A stretch of DNA of 64,000 nt, taken from JAWXBA01 sp048499805 (GTDB lineage: Bacteria > Gemmatimonadota > Gemmatimonadetes > Gemmatimonadales > GWC2-71-9). Position 1 is the stretch's first letter. Every line of letters starts with the position of its first letter. This document shows positions 24,783 to 33,238 of this stretch, in pieces. Under the pieces are notes generated by a model, which did not search any database, had not been told where the DNA came from, and saw nothing but the letters and a program-made list of their open reading frames with translations. Location of the stretch: NCBI GenBank assembly GCA_048499805.1, contig JASNZF010000007.1, positions 62,001-126,000 on the forward strand, in the 5' to 3' direction. The translations under genes and the position numbers were made by a program.

Positions 24783-26120
24783 ATGAGGGGGCCGCCGCGC
24801 CCGTCTCGGGCGCTGCTGGAACAGATCTTTCATGGGGCACTCGACGGCGCCTCGCCCACCCGTGCGGTCCAGCGGGCCCTCGCGGCCCTGCCGATCGAGG
24901 GCGACCCCTGGATCCGGATCCTCGCCATTGGCAAGGCCGCCGTCGCGATGGCCAATGCAGCCGCGGAGGCCCTGGCTGGCCGCGGGCTCCGGGTGCGGGA
25001 TGGGCTCGTCGTCCCGCCCCACCCTGCCACCCCCCTGGATCCCGCCCTGACTGTTGTTCCCGGCGATCACCCGCTTCCTGGATCGCGCTCGCGAAGGGCG
25101 GCCGACGCGGTCGGGCGATTCGTGGAGGACGGCCGGACCGGCGACTTCGTCCTCGTGCTCCTCTCCGGCGGCACCTCGAGCCTCATCGGCGCGCCGGTGG
25201 CAACCCTTCCCACCGCGGACTGGGACGCCCTGCAGGCCCACCTGCTGGAGTCCGGCCTGCCCATCGGGGTGGTCAACCGGATTCGCCGGCGAGCGGCGCG
25301 GTGGGGAGCGGGGCGACTTGCGGCAGCCCTGGCCCCGGCGCGCGTCGAGGTACTCGCCATCGCCGACGTCCCCGGCGACCACGTCGCGGATATCGGATCG
25401 GGCCCGTGTTCCGCCGACCCCGACCGGGCGGGGAACCTGAAGGCGTACCTCGGCGAAGCCGGGCTGTGGCGTGGCTTGCCGACCGGATTCCACCGATTGA
25501 TCGATTCCACGATTGCCGGTCGCGTCGACGAGACGCCAGCTGCCACCGATCTCCGGCTTGCCGGCGTGACGACCCGGGTGATCGCTTCCAACCGGGACGC
25601 CATCGCCAGCGCCCTCCAGGCCGCGAAGGACCTGGGCCTTCGGCCGGTCGAGGGCGGTACCCCGCTCACTGGCGAGGCCGCGCCGATGGGTCGCCGCGTG
25701 GCCGAGCAACTGCTGGCCACCGATCCGGGCCCCCACGGCGCCTGCGTCGTCTGGGGCGGCGAGCCCACCGTTCGCCTTGAGCCGGGGACACGGGGAGTCG
25801 GGGGCCGGGCCCAGGAGCTTGCGCTCGCCGCCGCCGAGGTCCTGGCAGGGGCAGGTACCGTGGTCCCGGCGCTCCTCGTGGCGGGAACCGATGGACGCGA
25901 CGGCCCCACCCCGGCCGCCGGCGCCGTGGTGGACCGGACCTCGTGGCGGGCGCTTGCCGCCCTCGGACGCGATCCCGCCGGGGACCTCGCGGGGCACGAC
26001 AGCCACACCGCGTTGACGGCCATCGGGGGAACCCTGGTGACCGGGCCGACCGGCACCAATGTCATGGACCTGGCGATCGGCATTGTCCACCGGTCGCCCG
26101 GACCGACAATCAGGGAATGA
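24783..26120 (+). CDS. Glycerate 2-kinase (GckA/TtuD, MOFRL family)
   Basis: 445 residues from the ATG at 24783; the much longer in-frame extension upstream is antisense to the dehydrogenase and sigma genes and is rejected. The N-terminal DUF4147 domain (about 1-240) has ILAIGKAAVAMA, VLLSGGTSSLIGAP and DVPGDHVADIGSGP. The C-terminal MOFRL domain (about 310-435) has GGEPTVRL, GVGGRAQELALA and GTDGRDGPT. It phosphorylates D-glycerate to 2-phosphoglycerate, feeding lower glycolysis. No Shine-Dalgarno is evident. Its 3' end overlaps the convergent LytR_C gene by 11 bp. Confidence 0.92.
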   Translation: MRGPPRPSRALLEQIFHGALDGASPTRAVQRALAALPIEGDPWIRILAIGKAAVAMANAAAEALAGRGLRVRDGLVVPPHPATPLDPALTVVPGDHPLPGSRSRRAADAVGRFVEDGRTGDFVLVLLSGGTSSLIGAPVATLPTADWDALQAHLLESGLPIGVVNRIRRRAARWGAGRLAAALAPARVEVLAIADVPGDHVADIGSGPCSADPDRAGNLKAYLGEAGLWRGLPTGFHRLIDSTIAGRVDETPAATDLRLAGVTTRVIASNRDAIASALQAAKDLGLRPVEGGTPLTGEAAPMGRRVAEQLLATDPGPHGACVVWGGEPTVRLEPGTRGVGGRAQELALAAAEVLAGAGTVVPALLVAGTDGRDGPTPAAGAVVDRTSWRALAALGRDPAGDLAGHDSHTALTAIGGTLVTGPTGTNVMDLAIGIVHRSPGPTIRE

Positions 26121-26550
26121 TGCCCGGCGGTGGCCGCCAATCCGGACCGAGGATGACCGTCAGGTCCACCCGGCGCTCCGGTGCCTCGGCCGCGCGAATG
26201 ACACCGGTTCCGAGTGCCTCGACCAGCCACTCTGCCGGTTCACGGGGGCCACGGCGGACGAGCACCTGGCTCGAATCAACCTGCTCCGGGGCGTTGGCGA
26301 AGTAGACGACGTCAAAGCCGGCGCGGCGCAGAACCCGCGTCGCAATCCGCGCCGCCCCCTGCCGGGTCGAGCCGTTGAGCACCTCGATCAGGATCCGCTC
26401 GCCCCGTGGCACGACCCGTCGCACCTCCTCCAGTCCCGACGGGATCTCCCCGCCAGGGGGCGAGACCACCCGCCAACCGAGCCATGCCACCACCACGGCA
26501 CCGGCCACGAGGGCCGGAAGGGTCAGGGAACGAAGGCGAGACTGTTCCAA
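26110..26550 (-). CDS. LytR C-terminal domain (LytR_C) membrane-anchored protein
   Basis: 146 residues using a TTG start at 26550 that overlaps the 3' end of the HD-domain gene by 28 bp. A single membrane helix (about residues 9-29) is followed by a small alpha/beta domain, ILIEVLNGSTRQGAARIATRVLRRAGFDVVYF compressed to the motif EVLNGSTRQGAA, characteristic of LytR_C. Such stand-alone proteins occur beside yqeK and rsfS in many genomes, with a presumed cell-wall role that is not settled. The TTG start is my best reading; coupling to the upstream stop would help initiation. Confidence 0.75.
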   Translation of the reverse strand: MEQSRLRSLTLPALVAGAVVVAWLGWRVVSPPGGEIPSGLEEVRRVVPRGERILIEVLNGSTRQGAARIATRVLRRAGFDVVYFANAPEQVDSSQVLVRRGPREPAEWLVEALGTGVIRAAEAPERRVDLTVILGPDWRPPPGIIP

Positions 26551-27092
26551 AACCGGTACGTCGGCTCGGGAATGGGCCAGCCGGAACGGACCAGGTGCAG
26601 CAGCCGGCGCTCCGCCACCTTCCCGAGGACGCCCCGGGGGTCGCCCGGGAACGCCGCCGCCAACTCGGCCCGCGCCTCCCGGTCATGGGAGCGTCCCGGC
26701 TCCAGGTAGTCGGCGCAGTAGAGGACGCGGCCGGTCATCTCCCATTCCGCCAGTCCGACGGAGTGGAACCGGATCGCGTCGAGGACGCCGCGATCATCCT
26801 CGCCATGGGCCTTGGCGAGCGCCGCGCTGGCGGGGCCGTGGAGCATCTGGATCGGTCCCGGGGTGCCCGGGGCAAGCTGGGCCAACTGCTGGTCGGACGC
26901 GTCACGCAGGGCATCGTGCAGCCATACCGCACGCAGCCAGCGGTGCCGCTCCGGTTCGGGAACGGACATCGCCTGGGCCCACCGGTCCACCAGCGCGGCC
27001 ACCCGGTGGGTGTGTTCCAGGCGCTCAGGGGTCATGACCGCCCACTCGGGGACGATGGGGCGGAGCCCGTTGGGAATCCCTCTTACGTCCAC
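26523..27092 (-). CDS. HD-domain hydrolase, YqeK-like (predicted Ap4A hydrolase)
   Basis: 189 residues from a GTG at 27092, chosen because GGAGG lies 8 nt upstream; longer readings enter the chemoreceptor gene. Metal ligands are visible in EHTHRVAALV, AVWLHDALRD and MLHGPASA, and the YqeK-type motifs AIRFHSVG and YCADYLEPGR and a closing P-I-P-E-P-T motif are present. YqeK proteins symmetrically hydrolyse diadenosine tetraphosphate to ADP. Usual neighbours are nadD and rsfS, which are absent here; instead it follows the chemoreceptor gene by 16 bp. Confidence 0.82.
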   Translation of the reverse strand: MDVRGIPNGLRPIVPEWAVMTPERLEHTHRVAALVDRWAQAMSVPEPERHRWLRAVWLHDALRDASDQQLAQLAPGTPGPIQMLHGPASAALAKAHGEDDRGVLDAIRFHSVGLAEWEMTGRVLYCADYLEPGRSHDREARAELAAAFPGDPRGVLGKVAERRLLHLVRSGWPIPEPTYRFWNSLAFVP

Positions 27093-27108
27093 GGCCACAT
27101 CCTCCGAT

Positions 27109-29214
27109 TCAGGTTCCCACCACGAAATGACGCATGAGTGCGTGCAGGTTTGCTGCCACCAACTCGAGTTCCGCGATCGCCCGCTCCAGTTCCGCCTGCC
27201 CACGGGCGGCCGCGGCCGCCTGGTCGGCCAAGGCCTCGGTCTCGCCCCGGGTCCGTTCGGAGGCCAGGGCGAGCCCACCGATCTGGGCGGCGAGGCGCCG
27301 GCTCGACTCGGCCTGGGCGGCGGCATTGTCGGCGATCTGCCGGGCCTCCTCGCCGGCGCGGTCGGTGGCGCCGACGATCGCCTCGAGGGCAGTCGCGGCG
27401 GCCTTGCTGGCCTCGCCGATGCCCGCGACGACCTCCCGGCCGCGCTCCATCTGCGCGACGATCGCCGCCACCTCGGTGGTCACATCGCCGGCCAGGTCCA
27501 CCGCCTCCCCCGCCGCGGCCTCGCTTTGGAGCGCCAGGCGGCGCACCTCCTCCGCCACCACGGCAAACCCGGTGCCCTCGCGCCCCGCCCGGGCCGCCTC
27601 GATCGCCGCGTTCAGGGCGATCAGGTTGGTCAGCTCCGCGATCTCGCGGATCGAGCCGAGGAAGCTGGTGATCCGGTCGGTCGCGGCGCCGAGCTGCACC
27701 ACCTGCCGGGCGCTGTCGGTCACGAACTCCTCGGCCACGACCAGGCGGCCGATGGCATCCCCGATGGCGATCCGGTGCCGGGCTGCCGCCCCCGCCGCCT
27801 CACTGATCACCTCGGCCGCCCGGGCCCCCGCCGCCGCGGTTTCCTGGGACCGTTCCGACAGCATGGCGGTCGTGTCGAGGCCTGCCCGCGCGAAGGTATC
27901 CTGCGCCGCCACCGATTGCCGCATCCCGGCCGACGCCGCCGTCAGGGATCCGGCCGATGCCCGGAGCGCATCGGCCGCACCGGCGAGCGCCCGGACCTGC
28001 TCGGTGATGCGGTCGACGGTGGCCACGAGCGGCCGGCGCAACTCGGCCAGGTGAATCGCGGTGCTGACCTGGGCCGCGATGGCGTTGATCGCGGCCAGCT
28101 CCCGGGCCCGGAAGGTGTTGTTCTTGTGATGCTCGACCTCGAGCGTGCCGACCACCTCGTCGGCGAACCGCAGCGGGTGGATCACCAGGGAGCGGGTGGC
28201 GGGATCCAGGTCAGCGAGTGCGGGTACCCGGCGGGTGTCCGCCACCACCACGAGTCGTCCCTGCTCGAGCACCTCGGCGCGGAGGGGCTCGAGGGCAGGG
28301 TGCAGCGACCGCCGGCCTGAGCGCCCCGCACTGGCGCGATACAGCAGGGTGGAACGCCCCCGATCCCCCGTGGTCCGGAACACCCGCATGTCGCCCCAGT
28401 CGAGCAGGCGAAAGGCCAGCGCCTCGATCTCCTCGAGCGCGGCCTGGAGCGTCACCGTCGTGGTGAGCGCCGCCTGCGCCAGGTGCACCTTGCTGAGATC
28501 CTCGGCGGCAATCGCCTCCTCCATCAGCGTGCGGGCCAGGAGCCCAAGGACCGCCAGGGCGAGCCCCATCGCCAGCCACCCCGCCGGGGCGAGGGAGGTG
28601 ATCGTCCAGACCGCCACCCCGGTTCCCACGATGGTGCCAAGGAACGAGACGATCTCCCACCGCAGGATGAAGAGTCGCTCGCTCACCTCGAGCTTGTCGC
28701 GGGCCAGGAGCGAGAGGTAGAAGAGTCCCCGGCTGAAGACGAACCAGGCCGCGCCCAGGGTCACGGCGGCGGGGAGGAAGTCGACCGAGAGCACCGAGGT
28801 CCCCGCCAGCCGGAGCGCCAGGGCATACCAGCCGAAGGCAGCCGCGAAGGCCAGGACCTCCCGTCCCGCATTGACCACCGCCGCCCGCCATGGCTTGCGC
28901 ACCCAGAACAGGTCGGCGGCCACCGTGCCGGCAAACAAGCCGAGGGCGACGACGCTCGAGGGTGCCACGATCGCGCCGGTGAGCGCGACCACGCCCGACT
29001 GCGTGAGGTAGGAATACTTGCTCAGGCGAACCGGGATGGCGCGGAGGATCGCGACCGCCATGGTGGCGCTGAGGGTGGCAACGGGCAGGACGAGCCAGCG
29101 GTCGTCACCCAGCAGCGTGAGCACCAGCACGGCGATCCCACCCCAGGCCATGCACCGGCCCCAGAGCAGGATGAACCGGGTATCAGAGGAAGTAGTCACC
29201 GACAACGATCCCAT
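27109..29214 (-). CDS. Chemoreceptor-like protein: polytopic membrane domain, GAF, MCP signalling domain
   Basis: 701 residues. Residues about 15-230 hold six or seven hydrophobic helices rather than the usual two flanking a periplasmic loop. A GAF-like domain follows (about 245-385, LRFADEVVGTLEVEH) and then the coiled-coil methyl-accepting domain with its hairpin tip IAELTNLIALNAAIEAARAG (about 520). No cheA, cheW, cheB or cheR lies in the window. The start overlaps the HD-GYP gene by 32 bp, so the two are cotranscribed. A role relaying a membrane or small-molecule signal is inferred; the ligand is unknown. Confidence 0.85.
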   Translation of the reverse strand: MGSLSVTTSSDTRFILLWGRCMAWGGIAVLVLTLLGDDRWLVLPVATLSATMAVAILRAIPVRLSKYSYLTQSGVVALTGAIVAPSSVVALGLFAGTVAADLFWVRKPWRAAVVNAGREVLAFAAAFGWYALALRLAGTSVLSVDFLPAAVTLGAAWFVFSRGLFYLSLLARDKLEVSERLFILRWEIVSFLGTIVGTGVAVWTITSLAPAGWLAMGLALAVLGLLARTLMEEAIAAEDLSKVHLAQAALTTTVTLQAALEEIEALAFRLLDWGDMRVFRTTGDRGRSTLLYRASAGRSGRRSLHPALEPLRAEVLEQGRLVVVADTRRVPALADLDPATRSLVIHPLRFADEVVGTLEVEHHKNNTFRARELAAINAIAAQVSTAIHLAELRRPLVATVDRITEQVRALAGAADALRASAGSLTAASAGMRQSVAAQDTFARAGLDTTAMLSERSQETAAAGARAAEVISEAAGAAARHRIAIGDAIGRLVVAEEFVTDSARQVVQLGAATDRITSFLGSIREIAELTNLIALNAAIEAARAGREGTGFAVVAEEVRRLALQSEAAAGEAVDLAGDVTTEVAAIVAQMERGREVVAGIGEASKAAATALEAIVGATDRAGEEARQIADNAAAQAESSRRLAAQIGGLALASERTRGETEALADQAAAAARGQAELERAIAELELVAANLHALMRHFVVGT

Positions 29215-30658
29215 ACCGGTCCGGGTTGGTGACCTTCACGATGCTGCGCTGGAAGCTGCCATCGGGCGCACGCTCCGACAGGTCCACCAGGTCGCCGGGC
29301 GGCGGGACCATCGCACCATTGACGTCCAGGACGACCCGGACGGACGGACGGTTCAGCTGCTGGCGATCGGGACTCAGCGAGGAGACCACGGCCACCTCGA
29401 AGGTGTCCAGAATGACGCAGGTGCCGACGGGGTAGACCCCGATCAGGTTGATCAGCGCCTTGACCATGATCGGATCATAGCCGCGCTTGGGGTTTTCCCA
29501 CATCTCCCGCAGGACCTGGTCGGGTTCGAGGGGAGTGCTCTGGTAGGCCCGCCGGGTGGTGGCGGCGTCGAATCCGTCGGCCACGGCCACCAGCCGGCTG
29601 AACAGTCCGAGGCTGCGCGGCCGCACATGGCGGGGATAACCCGACAGGTCGGTCTTCATGTGGTGCTCGTGGGCCACCAGGATGGAGCGATAGGGGATGC
29701 CGTCGTACCCCCGCAGCTGGAACAGCGCGAGGGTACCCCGCCACGGGTGGGTCTGGAGCAGCCGCCACTCGGCCTCGGTCAGGTTGGCGGTCTTGTTGAG
29801 GACCTGGATGTCCACGCTGGCCTTGCCGACGTCGTGCAGGAGCGCGGCCATCCCGAGGTCGTACAGCTGGATCTTGTTGAAGCCGATCTTCCGTCCCAGG
29901 GCCACCGAGAAGATGCAGACGTTGACCGAGTGCATGAAGGTGTACTCGTCGTAGTCCCGCAGCGTGGTGAGCCCGATGATCGAGGCCTCGTTGGTCAGCA
30001 CCTGGTCGACGATCATCTGGACGGCCCGCTTGACCTTCCGGATGTTCGCGGTGCGGCCGAGCCGGATCGAGCTGAGCACCTCCTTGGTGACCTCCACCCC
30101 GTGGGTGTAGGTGCGCTTGGCCTGGGCCCGGGCCTGCTCCTCGTCGCCCTGGGCATCGTCCGTACCGGCCTGGACCAGCTCGATGTGCTCGAGACCGGCC
30201 TGGGACATCCGGTCGGACAGGGCGTAGAAGCGGGCCTCCGGATCCTCGATCGTCCCGAGGCTCAGCAGCTGGCCGAGAAAGGCCTGCCACTCGCGAACCG
30301 AGACGCCGGGGTGGACCCGCAACTGCCCCACCTGGTAGCCCCGCAAGGTGCCCAGGATCCCACCGAAGGCGGCGTAGTTGTCGAGCTCGAGCCGCAGCCG
30401 GGTCCCGTTCACGAAGATGAAGTCACCCGAGAGCCGGACCTCGATCTCGCCGGCCCGCTCCAGCAGGGTCGTGGCGATCGCGTCGTGGTCCTTGAGGGCG
30501 TTCTGGACGGCAGCATTCTCGACCGGGTAGAACTTGAGCGCGCGCATGGCGGCATAGAGGGTCACCAGGAACTGGCGACCGGCCTGCCGGTAGAACCCCT
30601 CCTCGGTGTCGGCGGCCGCGACCGGGGCGCCAGGCTGGACGGGGAGTTCCGCGCTCAC
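29183..30658 (-). CDS. HD-GYP domain protein (predicted c-di-GMP phosphodiesterase)
   Basis: 491 residues from a GTG at 30658 that overlaps the HEAT gene stop (GTGA). The HD-GYP core (about 220-400) shows HSVNVCIFSVALG, LLHDVGKA (H275, D276), HPWRG, HEHHMKTDLSGYP (GYP 340-342) and VAVADGFDA. HD-GYP proteins hydrolyse cyclic di-GMP. The N-terminal 130 residues are not a receiver domain; they resemble the N-terminus of the adjacent HEAT protein (AMRALKFYPVENAAVQNAL against AFRAFQMYLPNNPVYQRAL). The gene sits in an operon with the chemoreceptor. Enzymatic activity is likely but not certain, because the HHExxDGxGYP stretch is somewhat divergent. Confidence 0.88.
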   Translation of the reverse strand: MSAELPVQPGAPVAAADTEEGFYRQAGRQFLVTLYAAMRALKFYPVENAAVQNALKDHDAIATTLLERAGEIEVRLSGDFIFVNGTRLRLELDNYAAFGGILGTLRGYQVGQLRVHPGVSVREWQAFLGQLLSLGTIEDPEARFYALSDRMSQAGLEHIELVQAGTDDAQGDEEQARAQAKRTYTHGVEVTKEVLSSIRLGRTANIRKVKRAVQMIVDQVLTNEASIIGLTTLRDYDEYTFMHSVNVCIFSVALGRKIGFNKIQLYDLGMAALLHDVGKASVDIQVLNKTANLTEAEWRLLQTHPWRGTLALFQLRGYDGIPYRSILVAHEHHMKTDLSGYPRHVRPRSLGLFSRLVAVADGFDAATTRRAYQSTPLEPDQVLREMWENPKRGYDPIMVKALINLIGVYPVGTCVILDTFEVAVVSSLSPDRQQLNRPSVRVVLDVNGAMVPPPGDLVDLSERAPDGSFQRSIVKVTNPDRYGIVVGDYFL

Positions 30659-32340
30659 GACGGCCGTCCCCGGAGCGCGCGCGAGGCCGCGTTCCGCACC
30701 GCCAGCTCCTTGTCGGCCGCCAGCCGTTCGAGCAGTTGACGGGCCTCCGGGGTGTTGATCCGGGCCACCCCATAGGTCGCGCAGGTTCGCACCTCGGGGG
30801 ACTCCTTGCGGCGGAACAACCCGCGCGGCTCCAGCATCTCGGTGAGCGGCCCCAGGGCGGCGGGGCCCGCGATCTGGGCGTACGCCTCGAAGAACTGCCG
30901 GCGCTCCGAGGGCTCGAACTCGGTGCGCCCCTTGCCCTGCACCACCGCCTCGAGCCGCTTGAGCGCCCCCTTCCACCCGCGGGTGGCCACCGCCGCCAAC
31001 GCCGCCAGCCGCACCGTGCGGTCGTCGTCCTCGAGGGCGCGCTCGAGCGAGCCCATCGCCCCCGGGGTCCCGACCTGGGCCAGCGCCTCGGTCGCCAGGA
31101 GGCGGATCTCCGGGTCCTCGCCCTCCAGGAGCCTGCCGAAGATCGGCAGCGCGGCGGGCAGCTTCTGTCGCCCAACGGCAGGGATCAGGCCGCGGAGCAC
31201 ATCGGGATCCCCGACCTCCAGCAACCGTACCGCCTCGCGCGGGTGCTGGTTCACCAGCCGATCCACGGCTGCCGCCATCGCCGTCTGGACGACCTGGTGC
31301 CGCATCCGCGGCACGAATGCCGCCACCTCCCCAAGGGCCGGGGCGCGCAGTTCGCGCAGCAGCTCACCGATGTCGGCCTCCTCCGGCACCGAGGTCGCAT
31401 CGTGCACCGACTCGAGGATCTGTCGGATGATCTCCGGGCGGCTGAGGTTTGCCTCGAACGACTCGAACCGGGCGCCCACCGGGGTGGCATGCAGGTGGAT
31501 CCGCGCTGCCATCGCCCGCAGTTCCCGCAGCATCCTGGCGACCGCCCCATACTCGCCGTTGGCCAGCAGCCCCGGCATCAGCTGGTCGAGGACGCCAAGG
31601 ATCTCCCCCCGGACCTGCGGGTCCTCGTGCAGCTCGAAGACATCGAACAGCGCGTCGAGGGCGGCGGCCCGGACATCGCGGCTGTACTCGTGCTCCGCCT
31701 CCCGGCGGATGGTGTCGACCTCGGACTCGTCGAGGAAGTAGAGGGTCGAGTCGAAATCGTCCAGGGCCACCATGCCGGCCGGCCGCTCCTGGGCCATTTC
31801 GGTTCGCACCACCGCGGCGGCATCCGCCGGCCCGTACTGCCCCTCGAGGTCCACCGCCTGCGGGTCGAGGACCATCAGCCCCTCGCTCACCACCTCCGCA
31901 AACCGGTAGTCGATCCCCACGAAGTCCTCTGCCCAGAGGAGGGTCAGGAGATCATCGCCCGAGTCAGGGGTCAGGGTCCGGGCCTGGTTCACCGCCTTCA
32001 GGAACGCGGCAATCTCCCCGGCCTCGCAGCCGCGCCGGAGGGTCAGGAACCGCAGCCCGTCCTTGTACATGAGCCAGGCGAAGCTCTCCGCCTTGTTCTC
32101 ATGGTCGTACACGACTTCCTGCTCCCAGATGATCTGGGACTCGACCACCGCGAGGACCAGGTGGTCGGTGAACTCCCAGACCGGCGGGAAGGCCTCCGCC
32201 AGCCCCTGGAGGGCGCGCTGGTAAACCGGATTGTTGGGGAGGTACATCTGGAACGCACGAAACGCCTTGACCATGGCCCGGATCAGTTCAGCCACCTGCG
32301 AGGCCGGGTTGATCATCGTCGCTTCGGGCACCAGCGTCAC
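30655..32340 (-). CDS. HEAT-repeat protein sharing an N-terminal domain with the neighbouring HD-GYP protein
   Basis: 561 residues from a GTG at 32340 with AGGAG 5 nt upstream. Residues about 17-120 form an alpha/beta-looking domain matched in the HD-GYP protein. From about 205 onward the chain is helical with HEAT/PBS-type repeats (EIRLLATEALAQVGTPGAMG, TVRLAALAAVATRGWKGAL, EVRTCATYGVARINTPEA). HEAT proteins act as protein-binding scaffolds, so it may be the partner that brings the HD-GYP protein to a target. It is first in a five-gene minus-strand operon (32340 to 26110). No catalytic motif is seen. Confidence 0.75.
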   Translation of the reverse strand: MTLVPEATMINPASQVAELIRAMVKAFRAFQMYLPNNPVYQRALQGLAEAFPPVWEFTDHLVLAVVESQIIWEQEVVYDHENKAESFAWLMYKDGLRFLTLRRGCEAGEIAAFLKAVNQARTLTPDSGDDLLTLLWAEDFVGIDYRFAEVVSEGLMVLDPQAVDLEGQYGPADAAAVVRTEMAQERPAGMVALDDFDSTLYFLDESEVDTIRREAEHEYSRDVRAAALDALFDVFELHEDPQVRGEILGVLDQLMPGLLANGEYGAVARMLRELRAMAARIHLHATPVGARFESFEANLSRPEIIRQILESVHDATSVPEEADIGELLRELRAPALGEVAAFVPRMRHQVVQTAMAAAVDRLVNQHPREAVRLLEVGDPDVLRGLIPAVGRQKLPAALPIFGRLLEGEDPEIRLLATEALAQVGTPGAMGSLERALEDDDRTVRLAALAAVATRGWKGALKRLEAVVQGKGRTEFEPSERRQFFEAYAQIAGPAALGPLTEMLEPRGLFRRKESPEVRTCATYGVARINTPEARQLLERLAADKELAVRNAASRALRGRPS

Positions 32341-32400
32341 GGCGGCTCCTTTGATCGACCGGACAGCGGGCGCACCGCGCCCATGGGCAGCAATGCCACA

Positions 32401-32406
32401 AACTTA
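32401..32406 (-). promoter_or_regulatory. Possible -10 box for the HEAT/HD-GYP/chemoreceptor operon
   Basis: TAAGTT on the minus strand, 60 bp before the GTG start. It fits the TAnnTT form found elsewhere in the window, but no clear -35 is present. Confidence 0.3.
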
Positions 32407-32448
32407 CATCCCCGCCCCCCGGCGATGCACCCCGATGCCGCCCCCCTG

Positions 32449-32464
32449 GGGAACCGGGATTCCC
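32449..32464 (+). promoter_or_regulatory. Candidate LexA operator
   Basis: GGGAA-N6-TTCCC dyad. Its core GAACCGGGATTC differs at one base from the Gram-positive-type SOS box GAAC-N4-GTTC. It abuts the -35 box of the lexA promoter, where a bound repressor could block RNA polymerase (autoregulation). The lineage's true LexA motif is not known to me. Confidence 0.4.
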
Positions 32465-32493
32465 TTGCCCTTCGGGACGCATTCGGGTAGCTT
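32465..32493 (+). promoter_or_regulatory. Predicted lexA promoter
   Basis: -35 TTGCCC (32465-32470), 17-nt spacer, -10 TAGCTT (32488-32493). Unlike the leaderless promoters in this window, it leaves about 43 nt of leader carrying a CGGAGG ribosome-binding site. Confidence 0.55.
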
Positions 32494-32542
32494 GGATCTT
32501 CGGGCTCTCTTCGGCAGGCCCGCTCCCCGTCCCGGAGGCACG

Positions 32543-33154
32543 ATGCCACTGACCAAACGCCAGCGTGAAATCCTCGACTACCTCCAGGCGCACATCCAGC
32601 GCGAGGGATACGCCCCGAGCTTCGAGGAGATTGCCGAGCAGTTCCGGTTCCAGTCGCTGGCCACGGTGCACGAGCACCTGAGCAACCTCGAGCGCAAGGG
32701 CTTCATTCGGCGCAGCTACAATGAGTCCCGTGCCATCGAGATCCTGCCACCTCGCGGGATCGCCGGGGCCAGCGAGATCCCCCTCCTCGGGGCCGTGGCC
32801 GCCGGCCTCCCGATCGAGTCGGCACTCCACGAGGAGACCATTGCCGTCCCCGATGAGATGCTCCCCCGGCGCGGGCCCAACTACGCCCTCCGGGTCCGGG
32901 GCCAGTCGATGATCGACGAGCACATCATGGATGGGGACGTGGTGGTCGTCCACGGTCGGCAGACCGCAGAGAACGGGGAGATGGTGATTGCCCTGGTCAA
33001 CGGTTCCGAGGCCACCGTCAAGCGCTACTACCGCGAGGCGGGCGGCTGGGTCCGCCTGCAGCCGGCCAATCCGGAGATGCAGGCGATGCGCTTCCAGGAG
33101 CGCGATCTCCTGATCCAGGGGGTTGTCGTCGGCGTGATTCGTCGCTACGCCTGA
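32543..33154 (+). CDS. lexA: LexA repressor
   Basis: 203 residues from the ATG at 32543, preceded by CGGAGG. The N-terminal winged helix-turn-helix (MPLTKRQREILDYLQAHI, FEEIAEQFRFQSLATVHEHL) is followed by the self-cleavage site A87-G88 in AVAAGLP and the peptidase dyad S122 (GQSM) and K160 (ATVKRY). It represses the SOS regulon and autocleaves with RecA. It is a single gene, divergent from the HEAT operon and 84 bp upstream of truA. Confidence 0.97.
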   Translation: MPLTKRQREILDYLQAHIQREGYAPSFEEIAEQFRFQSLATVHEHLSNLERKGFIRRSYNESRAIEILPPRGIAGASEIPLLGAVAAGLPIESALHEETIAVPDEMLPRRGPNYALRVRGQSMIDEHIMDGDVVVVHGRQTAENGEMVIALVNGSEATVKRYYREAGGWVRLQPANPEMQAMRFQERDLLIQGVVVGVIRRYA

Positions 33155-33201
33155 GGTCCGGCGACCCCCGCCAAGTCCTTCCCTCGCTTCAACTTCTGTG
33201 C

Positions 33202-33230
33202 TTGCCGCCGGTCCGCTGCCCGGCTAGATT
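33202..33230 (+). promoter_or_regulatory. Predicted leaderless promoter of the truA-purK operon
   Basis: -35 TTGCCG (33202-33207), 17-nt spacer, -10 TAGATT (33225-33230), then 8 nt to the truA ATG at 33239. The transcript should start at or almost at the start codon. Confidence 0.6.
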
Positions 33231-33238
33231 TCGCCCTG

